Below, piece by piece: positions 25,934 through 35,033 of a stretch of 64,000 nt of DNA. The stretch is from Gammaproteobacteria bacterium (lineage in GTDB: Bacteria; Pseudomonadota; Gammaproteobacteria; Pseudomonadales; UBA5518). The position numbers were made by a program, and so were the translations under genes. Location: contig JADIYI010000002.1 in the NCBI GenBank assembly GCA_016705365.1, positions 62,001-126,000 on the forward strand. Reading direction: 5' to 3'. The notes under the pieces were generated by a model, which worked only from the letters and a program-made list of their open reading frames with translations, was not told the DNA's origin and made no database searches. Positions within the stretch are counted from its first letter, which is position 1. Each line of letters opens with the position of its first letter.

Positions 25934-27991
25934 ATGACCAAAGCCGATGAGTTGCGCAAGGAAATAGACTCGCTGCGAGAGCAGTTGCGTCTGCACGCGC
26001 ATCGCTATTACGTGCTCGACGATCCGCTGGTGCCGGACAGCGAATACGATCGTCTGATGCGCTGCCTGCAGGAAGTCGAATCGGCGCATCCGGACCTGCT
26101 CAGCCCCGACTCTCCGACCCAGCGTGTGGGCGGCGAACCACTCGCGGCCTTCATCACGGTGCGTCACGAATTGCCGATGCTGTCGCTCGACAACGCATTT
26201 GACGAGCAGGAGTTGCGTGCCTTCGATCGTCGGGCAAGGGAGCGGCTCGGCATCCGGGATGGGCTGGATTATTGCTGTGAGCCGAAGCTCGATGGCGTGG
26301 CGGTCAGCATTCTCTATGAACAGGGTGTGCTGGTGCGCGCCGCGACCCGTGGCGACGGCAGCTCCGGTGAGGACATCAGCGCCAATGTGCGCACCATTGC
26401 ATCGGTGCCCTTGCGTTTGCTGGACGGGGCCGTTCCGGCGCGGCTCGAGGTGCGCGGCGAGGTGTATATGCCGCGGGCAGGTTTTGCCGAAATGAACCGG
26501 CGTGCGGTGCAGGCGGGCGAGAAAAGCTTTGTCAATCCGCGCAATGCCGCTGCCGGCAGCCTGCGTCAGCTCGATCCCCGCATCACCGCGCGCCGTCCCC
26601 TGGAGTTCTGTGCCTACGGTGTGGGTGTGTTCGATGGCGCCGGCCTGCCGCGCACGCAGTCGGGGATGCTGGAACGCTTGCGCGAATTCGGGGTGAAAAC
26701 CAGCGCCGAAGTCAGGCTGGTGCATGGCGTTGATCACTGCCTGGAGTATTACGCGCGCATGCAGCAGCGGCGCGCGCAACTACCCCACGACATCGACGGC
26801 ATCGTGTTCAAGGTCGACAGCCTGGATCTGCAGGAGCGCCTGGGCTTCGTGGCGCGTGCGCCACGCTGGGCCATCGCGTACAAGTTTCCCGCCGACGAAG
26901 AGCTGACCGTGGTGCAGGAAGTGGAGTTTCAGGTGGGACGCACCGGCGCGCTGACCCCGGTGGCGCGTCTCGCGCCGGTATTCGTGGGCGGAGTCACGGT
27001 CAGCAATGCGACCCTGCACAACATGGACGAGATCGAACGCCTCGACCTGCATTGCGGCGATACCGTGATCGTGCGCCGCGCCGGTGACGTGATCCCCCAG
27101 ATCGTGCGGGTGCTTGGCGAGCGCCGCCCACCCGATGCCTTGCCGATCGCCATGCCGCGCCAATGCCCGGTCTGCGGTTCGGCGGTGGAGCGGGCCGAGG
27201 GCGAAGCCGTGGCACGTTGCTCCGGGGCGCTGGTGTGCGCGGCCCAGCAGAAAGAGACCGTGCGTCACTTTGCGTCACGGCGGGCGATGGATATCGAGGG
27301 GCTGGGCGAGCGGCTCATCGAACAGTTGATCGAGAAGGGCCTGGTGTCCAACGTCAGCGATATCTACCATCTCGAGCGTGGTGCACTGGCGGCGCTGGAG
27401 CGCATGGGCGATAAATCGGCCGACAAGCTGTTGCTCGCGATCAGGCGCAGCAAGCACACCACGCTGGAGCGGTTTCTGTATGCGCTGGGAATTCGCGAGG
27501 TCGGCGAGGCGACGGCACTGGCGCTGGCGCGCCATTTCGGCAACCTCGACGCGCTGATGGCCGCCGATGCCGAAGCCCTGCAACAGGTTCCTGACGTGGG
27601 GCCGGTGGTGGCCGGGCATGTGCAGGCGTTCATGGGTGAGCCACGCAATCGTGCCCTGATCGAGCGCTTGCGCTGCGCAGGCATCGAATGGGCCGATACG
27701 GAGCACCCGCCCGCGTCGGCGCCGCTGGCCGGTGCCAGTGTGGTACTGACCGGGAGCCTCGAGTCGATGAGCCGCGATGAGGCGGGCGAACGCCTGGCGC
27801 GACTCGGTGCGAAGATCGCCGGCAGTGTGAGTGCGCGCACCCGGCTGGTGATCGCCGGGCCGGGTGCGGGGTCCAAGCTCGACAAGGCGAATTCGCTTGG
27901 CGTAGAGGTCTGGGACGAGACGCGGTTGCTGGAGTTCCTGCGCGCCAACGAACGGATGGCCGAGCCCCGGATACGGCAAATTCACAATTAA
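25934..27991 (+). CDS. ligA: NAD-dependent DNA ligase LigA
   Basis: LigA seals nicks during replication and repair using NAD+. The Ia domain (HRYYVLDDPLVPDSEYD) recognises NAD+. The adenylated lysine is K118 in the KLDG motif. OB-fold, four-cysteine zinc site (CPVC and C-x5-C), helix-hairpin-helix repeats and a C-terminal BRCT domain (about 600-670) follow in the usual order. It has 685 residues. Its TAA stop abuts a 15-base palindrome (27992-28006) that probably belongs to the next operon. Confidence 0.98.
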   Translation: MTKADELRKEIDSLREQLRLHAHRYYVLDDPLVPDSEYDRLMRCLQEVESAHPDLLSPDSPTQRVGGEPLAAFITVRHELPMLSLDNAFDEQELRAFDRRARERLGIRDGLDYCCEPKLDGVAVSILYEQGVLVRAATRGDGSSGEDISANVRTIASVPLRLLDGAVPARLEVRGEVYMPRAGFAEMNRRAVQAGEKSFVNPRNAAAGSLRQLDPRITARRPLEFCAYGVGVFDGAGLPRTQSGMLERLREFGVKTSAEVRLVHGVDHCLEYYARMQQRRAQLPHDIDGIVFKVDSLDLQERLGFVARAPRWAIAYKFPADEELTVVQEVEFQVGRTGALTPVARLAPVFVGGVTVSNATLHNMDEIERLDLHCGDTVIVRRAGDVIPQIVRVLGERRPPDALPIAMPRQCPVCGSAVERAEGEAVARCSGALVCAAQQKETVRHFASRRAMDIEGLGERLIEQLIEKGLVSNVSDIYHLERGALAALERMGDKSADKLLLAIRRSKHTTLERFLYALGIREVGEATALALARHFGNLDALMAADAEALQQVPDVGPVVAGHVQAFMGEPRNRALIERLRCAGIEWADTEHPPASAPLAGASVVLTGSLESMSRDEAGERLARLGAKIAGSVSARTRLVIAGPGAGSKLDKANSLGVEVWDETRLLEFLRANERMAEPRIRQIHN

Positions 27992-28034
27992 TTGATTCAA
28001 AATCAAGCGACCTGCGACGAGTCACTGATATAAC
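27992..28034 (+). promoter_or_regulatory. Palindromic operator plus -10 box ahead of the 2-oxoacid oxidoreductase operon
   Basis: TTGATT-CAA-AATCAA (27992-28006) is a perfect inverted repeat with half-sites like those of FNR/ANR-family regulators (TTGAT...ATCAA), but with one more central base than the classical 14-base site. A TATAAC box lies at 28029-28034 with no recognisable -35. The predicted start near 28041 puts the palindrome centre (27999) at about -42, the position expected for a class II activator. That geometry and the poor -35 suggest an activated promoter; the regulator is unknown. Confidence 0.4.
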
Positions 28035-28113
28035 ATTTCACAGCTGGAAGCGAAGGACGTTCGCCGCGTCCGTTCGCAGCTGAAACGAGTGCTAATGGCA
28101 GGGCAATACCACA

Positions 28114-29910
28114 GTGAAAGCCACCAATATCAGTGATTCCGAGTATTTCCACAAAGTCGTGGATTGTCAGTACGCCTGCCCGTCGCACACGCCGGTGCCC
28201 GAGTACATCCGGTTGATCGCCGCGGAACGCTACAGTGATGCGTACATGATCAACTGGGAATCGAACGTGTTTCCGGGCATTCTCGGACGCACTTGTGACC
28301 GACCCTGCGAACCGGCCTGCCGGCGCGGACGCCTGGAGCAGGAACCGGTCGCGATCTGCCGCCTGAAGCGCGTTGCCGCCGACAACAAGGGCAATGTGGC
28401 GGCGCGAATGCCAAAGGTCCCGCGACGCAAGAACGGCAAGCGCGTCGCGTTGATCGGTGCCGGCCCCGCATCGCTCACGGTTGCCCGCGATCTCGCGCCG
28501 CTCGGCTACGACATCGATATCTACGATGATCAGAAGAAAGGCGGCGGCATGATGCGCAGCCAGATTCCGGTGTTCCGCCTGCCGCCCGCGGTACTGGACG
28601 AGGAAGTCGACTATATCCTCGAGATGGGCGTAAATCGTGTGTTCGATACCTATGTCTCGAGCCTGAAGACGATCGTCGAGCAGGATTACGATGCCGTTTT
28701 CGTCGGCACCGGTGCGCCGCGTGGCAGCGATCTCGATATTCCGGGGCGCAAGGAAGCGGCAGCGAATATTTTTGTCGGTATCGATTGGCTTTCCAGCGTC
28801 TCCTTCGAGCATATCAACGCGGTAGGCAAGCGCGTTCTGGTGCTTGGCGGCGGCAACACCGCGATGGATTGCTGCCGCACGGCACGACGCCTCGGCGGTG
28901 AGGACGTGAAGGTCGTGGTGCGCTCGGAATTCGACAAGATGAAGGCCTCGCCCTGGGAAAAGGACGATGCGATGGCCGAGGACATCCCGATTTTCAACAA
29001 CCATGTGCCGCGCGAATTCGTGCACGCGGATGGCAAGCTGAGCGGAATGCTGTTCGACAAGGTCGATGTGGTGTACGACGCCAACGGGCGGCGCAGCCTG
29101 GTTCCCACTGGCGACGAGCCGGTGTTTTTCCCGGCCGATGATGTGTTGATCGCAATCGGCCAGGACAATGCATTTCCCTGGATCGAGCGCGATATCGGCA
29201 TCGAATTCGGCAAATGGGACATGCCGGTCGTGGAGTCCGCGACGTTCCAGTCCACGCTGCCCAAGGTCTTTTTCGGCGGAGATGCCGCTCTTGGACCAAA
29301 GAACATCATTACTGCCGTGGCCCATGGCCATCAGGCGGCGGTCTCGATCGATCTGCTGTGCCGGGGCGAGGATGTCCGCAAGCGGCTCGCGCCCGGAGTG
29401 ACGCTGGTCAGCCAGAAGATGGGTGTGCACGAGTGGAGCTACGATAACCAGGTCGCCAACGATGCCCGTTACAAGGTGCCGCATGTCGACAAGGCGCTCG
29501 CGCTGAAGGATCTCAAGATCGAAGTGGAGCTTGGATTCGATACCCGTGCAGCCCTGCTCGAGGCACAGCGTTGTCTCAACTGCGATATGCAGACGGTGTT
29601 CACCACCGCCAAATGCATCGAGTGTGATGCCTGCGTCGATATCTGCCCCACCGACTGCATCAATTTCATCGCCAATGAGGACGAGGCGGCGCTGCGGCAG
29701 AAGTTGCGCGTCGCGGCATCCAACCTGGCGCAGGATCTCTATGTCTCCGACACCCTGGCACAGACTGGCAGGGTCATGGTCAAGGACGAGGATGTGTGTC
29801 TGCATTGCGGCTTGTGTGCCGAGCGCTGTCCGACCGGCGCCTGGGATATGCAGAAATTTCTCTACAACGTCACCAAGGCAGGACAGGCATGCACGCCAGA
29901 GAAGCGGTAA
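28114..29910 (+). CDS. GltD-like FAD/NAD(P) oxidoreductase with two C-terminal 4Fe-4S clusters (electron-transfer subunit)
   Basis: The 598-residue protein has an N-terminal GltD-type iron-sulfur domain (C18, C22, C61, C65, C69, C82) and an FAD site GAGPAS (115-120). A second dinucleotide site, LGGGNTAMD, lies near residue 250. Two ferredoxin-type motifs follow: CIECDACVDICP from residue 501 and CLHCGLCAERCP from residue 562. Such proteins move electrons between NAD(P)H and ferredoxin-like partners. The next two genes encode a 2-oxoacid oxidoreductase, so it probably links that enzyme to NAD(P). The start is GTG 28114 with a weak Shine-Dalgarno. The 3' end overlaps the next gene by 22 bases. 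Confidence 0.85.
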   Translation: MKATNISDSEYFHKVVDCQYACPSHTPVPEYIRLIAAERYSDAYMINWESNVFPGILGRTCDRPCEPACRRGRLEQEPVAICRLKRVAADNKGNVAARMPKVPRRKNGKRVALIGAGPASLTVARDLAPLGYDIDIYDDQKKGGGMMRSQIPVFRLPPAVLDEEVDYILEMGVNRVFDTYVSSLKTIVEQDYDAVFVGTGAPRGSDLDIPGRKEAAANIFVGIDWLSSVSFEHINAVGKRVLVLGGGNTAMDCCRTARRLGGEDVKVVVRSEFDKMKASPWEKDDAMAEDIPIFNNHVPREFVHADGKLSGMLFDKVDVVYDANGRRSLVPTGDEPVFFPADDVLIAIGQDNAFPWIERDIGIEFGKWDMPVVESATFQSTLPKVFFGGDAALGPKNIITAVAHGHQAAVSIDLLCRGEDVRKRLAPGVTLVSQKMGVHEWSYDNQVANDARYKVPHVDKALALKDLKIEVELGFDTRAALLEAQRCLNCDMQTVFTTAKCIECDACVDICPTDCINFIANEDEAALRQKLRVAASNLAQDLYVSDTLAQTGRVMVKDEDVCLHCGLCAERCPTGAWDMQKFLYNVTKAGQACTPEKR

Positions 29911-31772
29911 ACGATTTCGTAGTCAAGTTTGCCAATGTCAATGGCACTGGCTCGGCAAGTGCGAACCACATGTTCGCAAAGGCGATATTTCGCATGGGCA
30001 TCCCGGTCAGCCCGCGCAATATCTTTCCCTCGAATATCCAGGGCCTGCCGACCTGGTTCGAGGTGAGGGTCAGCCACAAGGGCTACCTCGGACGGCGGGG
30101 GGGCGTCGATCTGATGCTGTGCGTCAATCCCCAGAGCATGGAGCGCGATGTGCGCGAAGTCGAGCCGGGTGGCTATTTTGTCTACGATTCGACCAAGCCG
30201 CTCGACGTGCGCCTCATCCGTGACGATCTCAATTACATCGGCATTCCGTTCACCGAGATCTGCCTGCGTGAATACAGCGATGCGCGCCAGCGTCTGCTGT
30301 TCAAGAACGTGATCTATGTCGGTGCGCTGGCGGCCCTGCTCGATATCGATTTCAGCATTCTCAAGAACCTGATTACCGATCAGTTCAAGGGCAAGGAAAA
30401 GCTGATCACGCCAAATATCTACGCGCTGGAACTCGGTCATCAGTATGCTGTCGAGCATTTCAGCTGCCCGATCGGACTGCGTGTGCAGCGTGGTGGCAAT
30501 ATTGCCAAGCACATTCTCGAGACCGACCACATATTGATGGATGGCAATACCGCCGCGGCACTCGGTGCGGTATACGGCGGTGCGACGGTTGCGGCCTGGT
30601 ACCCGATCACCCCCTCGACCTCCGTGGTCGATGCCTTCGACAGGTATTGCAGGCGCCTGCGCATCGACCCCGGGACCGGCAAGAAGAATTACGCTATCGT
30701 GCAGGCAGAGGACGAACTCTCCGCGATCGGCATGGTGGTGGGTGCATCGTGGAACGGTGCGCGCGCATTTACCGCTACCAGCGGCCCGGGCCTGTCGCTG
30801 ATGAGCGAGTTTCTGGGGCTGGCCTATTTCGCCGAGATTCCCACGGTGCTGATCGATGTGCAGCGAGCCGGCCCGTCGACCGGCATGCCGACCCGTACGC
30901 AGCAGTCCGACATACTGTCGGCCGCCTACGCCTCGCACGGTGATACCAAGCACGTGCTGCTGTTTCCCGCAACGCCCGCAGAGTGCTTCAGCCTCACCGT
31001 TGCAGCGTTCGATCTCGCCGAGCGTCTGCAGACACCCATCATCATGCTCACGGATCTGGATCTGGGCATGAACGACTGGATGTCGCCACCCCTGGAATTC
31101 GATGACAATCGTGTCTACGATCGCGGCAAGGTGCTGGATGCCGAGGCGCTCGACAAGTTGAGCGAGCGTTATGGCCGCTACAAGGACGTGGATGGCGACG
31201 GCATCACCTACCGTACCTATCCGGGCACGCATCCGACCAAGGGCGCAAGCACTGCGCGCGGCACCTCGCGTGACGAATATGCGGCATATACCGAGGATGG
31301 CGCGGAATACGTGCGTAACGTGGACCGCTTGCTGAAAAAATTCGAGACCGCGAAACAGTACGTTCCGGCACCCAAGGTCAAATCCCCGTCCGGCCCCACG
31401 CGCTTCGGCGCCCTGTTTTTCGGTACCACCGCATCGCCTGCCTACGAGGCGACCGAGATACTCGCGGACGAGGGCTTCGCGATCGATACGTTGCGCCTGC
31501 GCGCATTTCCGTTCTCCCGCGAAGTCGAGGACTTCATCGCCGGCCACGACACGGTGTTCGTGATCGAACAGAACCGCGACGGCCAGATGCGTCGCCTGCT
31601 GATCAATGAAACCCACGTTTCCGTCAAGGAAAAACTGGTGTCTGTTCTGAATTACGACGGCCTGCCGATCACCGCTCGGCAAATCGCCGCGGTGATCCGT
31701 GGAAGCATGAGCGGGTCCAATGTCACGCCGCTGCGCGGCAAGCGCACCGGTGCAGGGAAATCAAAGTCATGA
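29889..31772 (+). CDS. korA: 2-oxoacid:acceptor oxidoreductase, fused gamma-alpha subunit
   Basis: This is the non-TPP subunit of a 2-oxoacid oxidoreductase, which converts a 2-oxoacid and CoA to acyl-CoA, CO2 and two electrons. The N-terminal gamma-type domain (about 1-200) contains NGTGSASAN and GYLGRRGGVDLMLCV. The alpha domain (about 210-627) carries the hallmark WYPITPSTSVVDAF and QAEDELSAIGMVVGAS. The start ATG 29889 lies within the end of the upstream gene. Fusion of gamma and alpha is the layout of KorA-type 2-oxoglutarate enzymes. The true substrate (2-oxoglutarate, pyruvate, branched-chain or indolepyruvate) cannot be fixed by eye. Confidence 0.85.
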   Translation: MHAREAVNDFVVKFANVNGTGSASANHMFAKAIFRMGIPVSPRNIFPSNIQGLPTWFEVRVSHKGYLGRRGGVDLMLCVNPQSMERDVREVEPGGYFVYDSTKPLDVRLIRDDLNYIGIPFTEICLREYSDARQRLLFKNVIYVGALAALLDIDFSILKNLITDQFKGKEKLITPNIYALELGHQYAVEHFSCPIGLRVQRGGNIAKHILETDHILMDGNTAAALGAVYGGATVAAWYPITPSTSVVDAFDRYCRRLRIDPGTGKKNYAIVQAEDELSAIGMVVGASWNGARAFTATSGPGLSLMSEFLGLAYFAEIPTVLIDVQRAGPSTGMPTRTQQSDILSAAYASHGDTKHVLLFPATPAECFSLTVAAFDLAERLQTPIIMLTDLDLGMNDWMSPPLEFDDNRVYDRGKVLDAEALDKLSERYGRYKDVDGDGITYRTYPGTHPTKGASTARGTSRDEYAAYTEDGAEYVRNVDRLLKKFETAKQYVPAPKVKSPSGPTRFGALFFGTTASPAYEATEILADEGFAIDTLRLRAFPFSREVEDFIAGHDTVFVIEQNRDGQMRRLLINETHVSVKEKLVSVLNYDGLPITARQIAAVIRGSMSGSNVTPLRGKRTGAGKSKS

Positions 31773-32818
31773 GTTACCAGAAGCCTTCCTTCCGTCACCC
31801 CGGCACACCGGAAAACGAGCTCGGTTATACCCGTGTCGATTACGAGGGGGCGCTCTCGACCCTGTGCGCCGGATGCGGTCACGATTCGATCAGTGCCGCA
31901 ATCATCGAGGCGTGCTTTTCGCTGCCGATCGAGCCGCACCGCATCGCGAAAATGTCGGGTATCGGCTGCTCGTCGAAGACGCCGGCCTATTTCCTGGGCC
32001 GCTCGCACGGCTTCAATTCGGTCCATGGGCGCATGCCCTCGGTGTCCACCGGTGCCAACCTCGCCAACCGCGAACTGGTCTACATAGGGGTGTCCGGCGA
32101 TGGGGATACGGCCTCGATCGGCATGGGACAATTCGCCCATGTGGTGCGGCGCAATCTCAACATGGTCTACATCGTCGAGAACAACGGCTGCTATGGGCTG
32201 ACCAAGGGCCAGGACTCGGCTACCACGGACCTTGGCTCGAAGAACAAGAAGGGTATGGCGAACCCCTATGAACCGATCGATCTGGTCAGTATTGCAATAC
32301 AGCTGGGCGCAACGTTCGTCGCGCGCAGCTTCTCGGGGGATCGCCAGCAACTGGTACCGCTGGTCAAGGCGGCGCTGAGCCACAAGGGATTTGCATTTCT
32401 CGACGTGATTTCACCCTGCGTGACGTTCAATAACCATGAGGGCTCCACCAAGAGCTATACCTATTTTCGCGAACATGCGGATGTTACGCCGATTGATTTC
32501 GTGCCGATGCGCGAGGAAATCCGCACCAGCTACGCGCCGGGCGCGACCCAGGATGTCTGCATGCACGACGGGTCAGTGATCAGGCTCCACAAGCACGATG
32601 ACGAATACGACATCGAGGACCCGCAGTCCGCGCTGCAGGCCATTGCCCACCACGGCAAGAGCGGACGCGTGCTGACGGGCCTGCTGCACATCAATCGCGA
32701 TGCGCAGGAATTGCACGAAACCCTCGGTACGGTACGGCGTCCGCTCAATTCGCTGACGGAAAAGGAACTCTGCCCGGGGGTCAAGTTCCTCGACAGTATC
32801 AATGCCGGGTTGCGCTGA
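31769..32818 (+). CDS. korB: 2-oxoacid:acceptor oxidoreductase, TPP-binding beta subunit
   Basis: This 349-residue subunit binds thiamine diphosphate. The TPP motif is GDGDTASIGMGQ with the downstream asparagine in VENNGCYGLTKGQ. Cysteines in LCAGCGH, GIGCSSK and ISPCVTFN fit the single 4Fe-4S cluster of beta subunits. It overlaps the gamma-alpha gene by 4 bases (ATGA), so the two are translationally coupled. No ferredoxin gene follows; the electron acceptor is most likely the flavoprotein at the head of the operon. Confidence 0.88.
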   Translation: MSYQKPSFRHPGTPENELGYTRVDYEGALSTLCAGCGHDSISAAIIEACFSLPIEPHRIAKMSGIGCSSKTPAYFLGRSHGFNSVHGRMPSVSTGANLANRELVYIGVSGDGDTASIGMGQFAHVVRRNLNMVYIVENNGCYGLTKGQDSATTDLGSKNKKGMANPYEPIDLVSIAIQLGATFVARSFSGDRQQLVPLVKAALSHKGFAFLDVISPCVTFNNHEGSTKSYTYFREHADVTPIDFVPMREEIRTSYAPGATQDVCMHDGSVIRLHKHDDEYDIEDPQSALQAIAHHGKSGRVLTGLLHINRDAQELHETLGTVRRPLNSLTEKELCPGVKFLDSINAGLR

Positions 32819-32821
32819 GAG

Positions 32822-33574
32822 TTATTCGGGGCGCAGCCAGGGTTGGAGGGCAAGGTTCAAGCCCTCCTCGATGAACGAGTCATTGTCGAGCACCTTCTTC
32901 TGGCGCTTCCATAGCGGCTTGGAGCCCTTGAGATCCAGGGTTTCGGTGACTTCGATTCCGCCGGCGCCATTGAACAGTCGCTGCAGTTTCAGATCGAAGA
33001 CATTCACGTAGATCCCGACGGCATCGACTGCCTGGATCCAGTCGAAATCAGCCGGAACCCCGTCACCGCCACGGCTGGAGGGTTTGCGTGTCACGCCGAG
33101 AAAATGGGTGGTGTGACTGCCGCTCGGCGAGAAGTAGGTCTGCAGCTCCTCGAGATTGGTGAACATCACCGCCTGCGCCTGGCTGTTGGCCTCGAGCCAG
33201 CGCACCGCTTCGCTCAGCACGTACTGGAACGAGGTGTCGTTCAGCTTGCCGGTCGTGGGGTTGTAGGGTTCACCCCATTTGCGCACGCCTTCGAGCCAGG
33301 CCTCGTCGAACAGGGTGCCGGGCAAAATCTCGTAGCCTGCCTTGCGCAGACGCTTTTCTATCATTGCGTCGATACGCGCGTCGTGCTCGGCGAGGTAGCT
33401 GCGCGAGGGCTTGCCGAAATTTATCGGAGCGATCACGATGCGCCCGAAACGGGCTTTGTCGGCGAGCTGCGCGTCGTAACTGCCCTGGTATGCGGTGCCA
33501 CCGGCATCGCCAGCGCTGTTTCCCCCGGCGCAGGCGCCCAGCAGCAGCGTGAGCATGAGACAGAAAATGCGCAT
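32822..33574 (-). CDS. Lipoprotein of unknown function
   Basis: The protein has 250 residues with a signal peptide and lipobox LLGAC (lipidated cysteine C15). The mature part is mixed alpha/beta: FGRIVIAPINFGKPSRSYL, AVMFTNLEELQTYFSP, and a C-terminal stretch VGIYVNVFDLKLQRLFNG. I do not recognise a family. The gene ends 3 bases from the convergent korB, and a good Shine-Dalgarno GAGGAA lies 8 bases before the ATG. A minus-strand TAGAAT near 33611 is a possible -10. Predicted location is the periplasmic face of a membrane. Confidence 0.75.
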   Translation of the reverse strand: MRIFCLMLTLLLGACAGGNSAGDAGGTAYQGSYDAQLADKARFGRIVIAPINFGKPSRSYLAEHDARIDAMIEKRLRKAGYEILPGTLFDEAWLEGVRKWGEPYNPTTGKLNDTSFQYVLSEAVRWLEANSQAQAVMFTNLEELQTYFSPSGSHTTHFLGVTRKPSSRGGDGVPADFDWIQAVDAVGIYVNVFDLKLQRLFNGAGGIEVTETLDLKGSKPLWKRQKKVLDNDSFIEEGLNLALQPWLRPE

Positions 33575-33723
33575 GATGAATTTCCTCGGGGATGTCGGCG
33601 TGATCGATGGATTCTAGCGTGAAGCTCGCGCTGCGACCACCGGAAGGCGAGTCAGTCCTGCGGTGACGCGATGGCGCAGTATCGCCGTGATCGCAAGCGC
33701 GCCCGGGCGGTTTGCACAGCAGC

Positions 33724-34344
33724 TCAACGATCCGTCGCAGTATCTGCGCTCACTTTGATGCACAACGGGGGCAGTGCCGTCCCATGCGGCTCCATGACCC
33801 GGCGAATCGCCACCGCGCCGAGCAGCAGCGCCAGCAGCACCAGGCCGATGCCGGCGTGGCGTTGGTCATCTTGCAGGTAGTTGACGCACAGCCGCTGTGG
33901 CGTGTCCAGGTAGAGCATGCCTGCGGTGGCGGTCATCCAGGCGATGTTGCCGATACCGAATAGCAGCACTTCGGGGTCCAGCCGGCGCCAGCTGTGGGCC
34001 AGCCACCAGCCGGCCAGCCACCAGCTGAGGTACTTGGCGGCGGCCACGGCCGGCAGCAGCAACGACAGGTCGAGCAGCGACGGCAGCATCCAGGTGATGC
34101 TGACCAGCGTCACCAAGGTCGCGCCTGTCCAGCCGCGCCAGTCGATCCAGTGCAACCAGCCAGCGCGCAACCCCAGGTACTGCGCCGCCCAACCACCCGC
34201 GAGCAGTGCCGGAAATTCCAGCAGCATGTGCAGCGACATGCGGCCTTCGATCATGTGGCGCAACGCCGGCCATAGCAGCAGCAGCGGCAATGCCGCCAAC
34301 ATAGCGTACAGCGCGGAGCGTGCAGACAGCGGGCTGCGCATCAT
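33724..34344 (-). CDS. Multi-pass membrane protein of the terminal oxidase cluster
   Basis: The 206-residue protein has five or six hydrophobic helices, for example ALYAMLAALPLLLLWPAL and MLLEFPALLAGGWAAQYLGL. It starts by a 4-base overlap (ATGA) with the end of the SCO gene, so it belongs to the oxidase operon. Histidine and methionine residues in the first helices (HMIEGRMSLHM) might suggest a metal or heme role, but this is speculation. I do not recognise a named family; an assembly function is inferred only from the operon. Confidence 0.7.
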   Translation of the reverse strand: MMRSPLSARSALYAMLAALPLLLLWPALRHMIEGRMSLHMLLEFPALLAGGWAAQYLGLRAGWLHWIDWRGWTGATLVTLVSITWMLPSLLDLSLLLPAVAAAKYLSWWLAGWWLAHSWRRLDPEVLLFGIGNIAWMTATAGMLYLDTPQRLCVNYLQDDQRHAGIGLVLLALLLGAVAIRRVMEPHGTALPPLCIKVSADTATDR

Positions 34345-35027
34345 CGCCTGCCCTCGGACGGTTGTGCTGCCAGACGGCTCGCCGCCGCCAACGCCAGTGG
34401 CCATTCGTCCATGGCGAACAGTGCGCGCAGCCGCCCTTGCCGGTCCAGCAGATGGATGTCACCGTTGTGCACGAAGCCGCCTTCACCATCGGTGATCGCC
34501 ACCACGCCCAGCCCACGCAGCAGGGTATTCGAATCGCCCTCGCTGGCCGGCACCGCGAAGCTCCAGTGTGCTGGATTGGCATGCAGGCTGCCGGCGAGCT
34601 GCTTCAATTCGGCCGTGCCATCGTGGCGTACGTCAAACGAGATCGATGCCAGCCGAACCCTTGTTGCCGCCGCGTCGGTTCGCGCTTGCGCAGCCAGCTC
34701 ACGCTGCATCTGCTGGTACTGGCTGCCCAGGGTGCGGCATACGCTCGGGCAGCGCGTGTAGATGAAGTCGACCAGGTAGGCCGCGGGGGCGGTCGGGCTC
34801 GCTGGCCACGCCAGTTCGTCGTCACCGAAGGCGGTGTGCATCGCCACACGGGGGGCGTGTAATTCGCCGGCGGCCACTTGCAACTCGCGGCGCCCCTCGA
34901 AGGTCCAGACCGAGAGGCCGGCGGTATGGTGCCAGGCCCCCCACGCCGACAGCGTGACCAGTCCCAGGCACAGCGCCGCGCTCAGCCGGCGTGCGAGCCT
35001 GTCGCGGGAAGCCGGTGTGCGCATCAC
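34341..35027 (-). CDS. SCO1/SenC-family copper chaperone protein
   Basis: The 228-residue protein has an N-terminal membrane anchor (about 14-33) and a thioredoxin-like domain with the SCO copper-site motif CPSVC in the segment FIYTRCPSVCRTLG. The third ligand histidine is likely in FVHNGDIHLLD. SCO proteins deliver copper to, or reduce, the CuA/CuB sites of terminal oxidases. Upstream the cytochrome c gene ends 6 bases away; downstream the membrane protein overlaps. The start is the first of two tandem ATGs. Confidence 0.87.
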   Translation of the reverse strand: MMRTPASRDRLARRLSAALCLGLVTLSAWGAWHHTAGLSVWTFEGRRELQVAAGELHAPRVAMHTAFGDDELAWPASPTAPAAYLVDFIYTRCPSVCRTLGSQYQQMQRELAAQARTDAAATRVRLASISFDVRHDGTAELKQLAGSLHANPAHWSFAVPASEGDSNTLLRGLGVVAITDGEGGFVHNGDIHLLDRQGRLRALFAMDEWPLALAAASRLAAQPSEGRR

Positions 35028-35033
35028 CGCGGC

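Noticed and set aside
28003..29805. 600-codon minus-strand open frame opposite the GltD-like gene
   Set aside because: No domain or start signal; the plus-strand gene has many conserved cysteine motifs.
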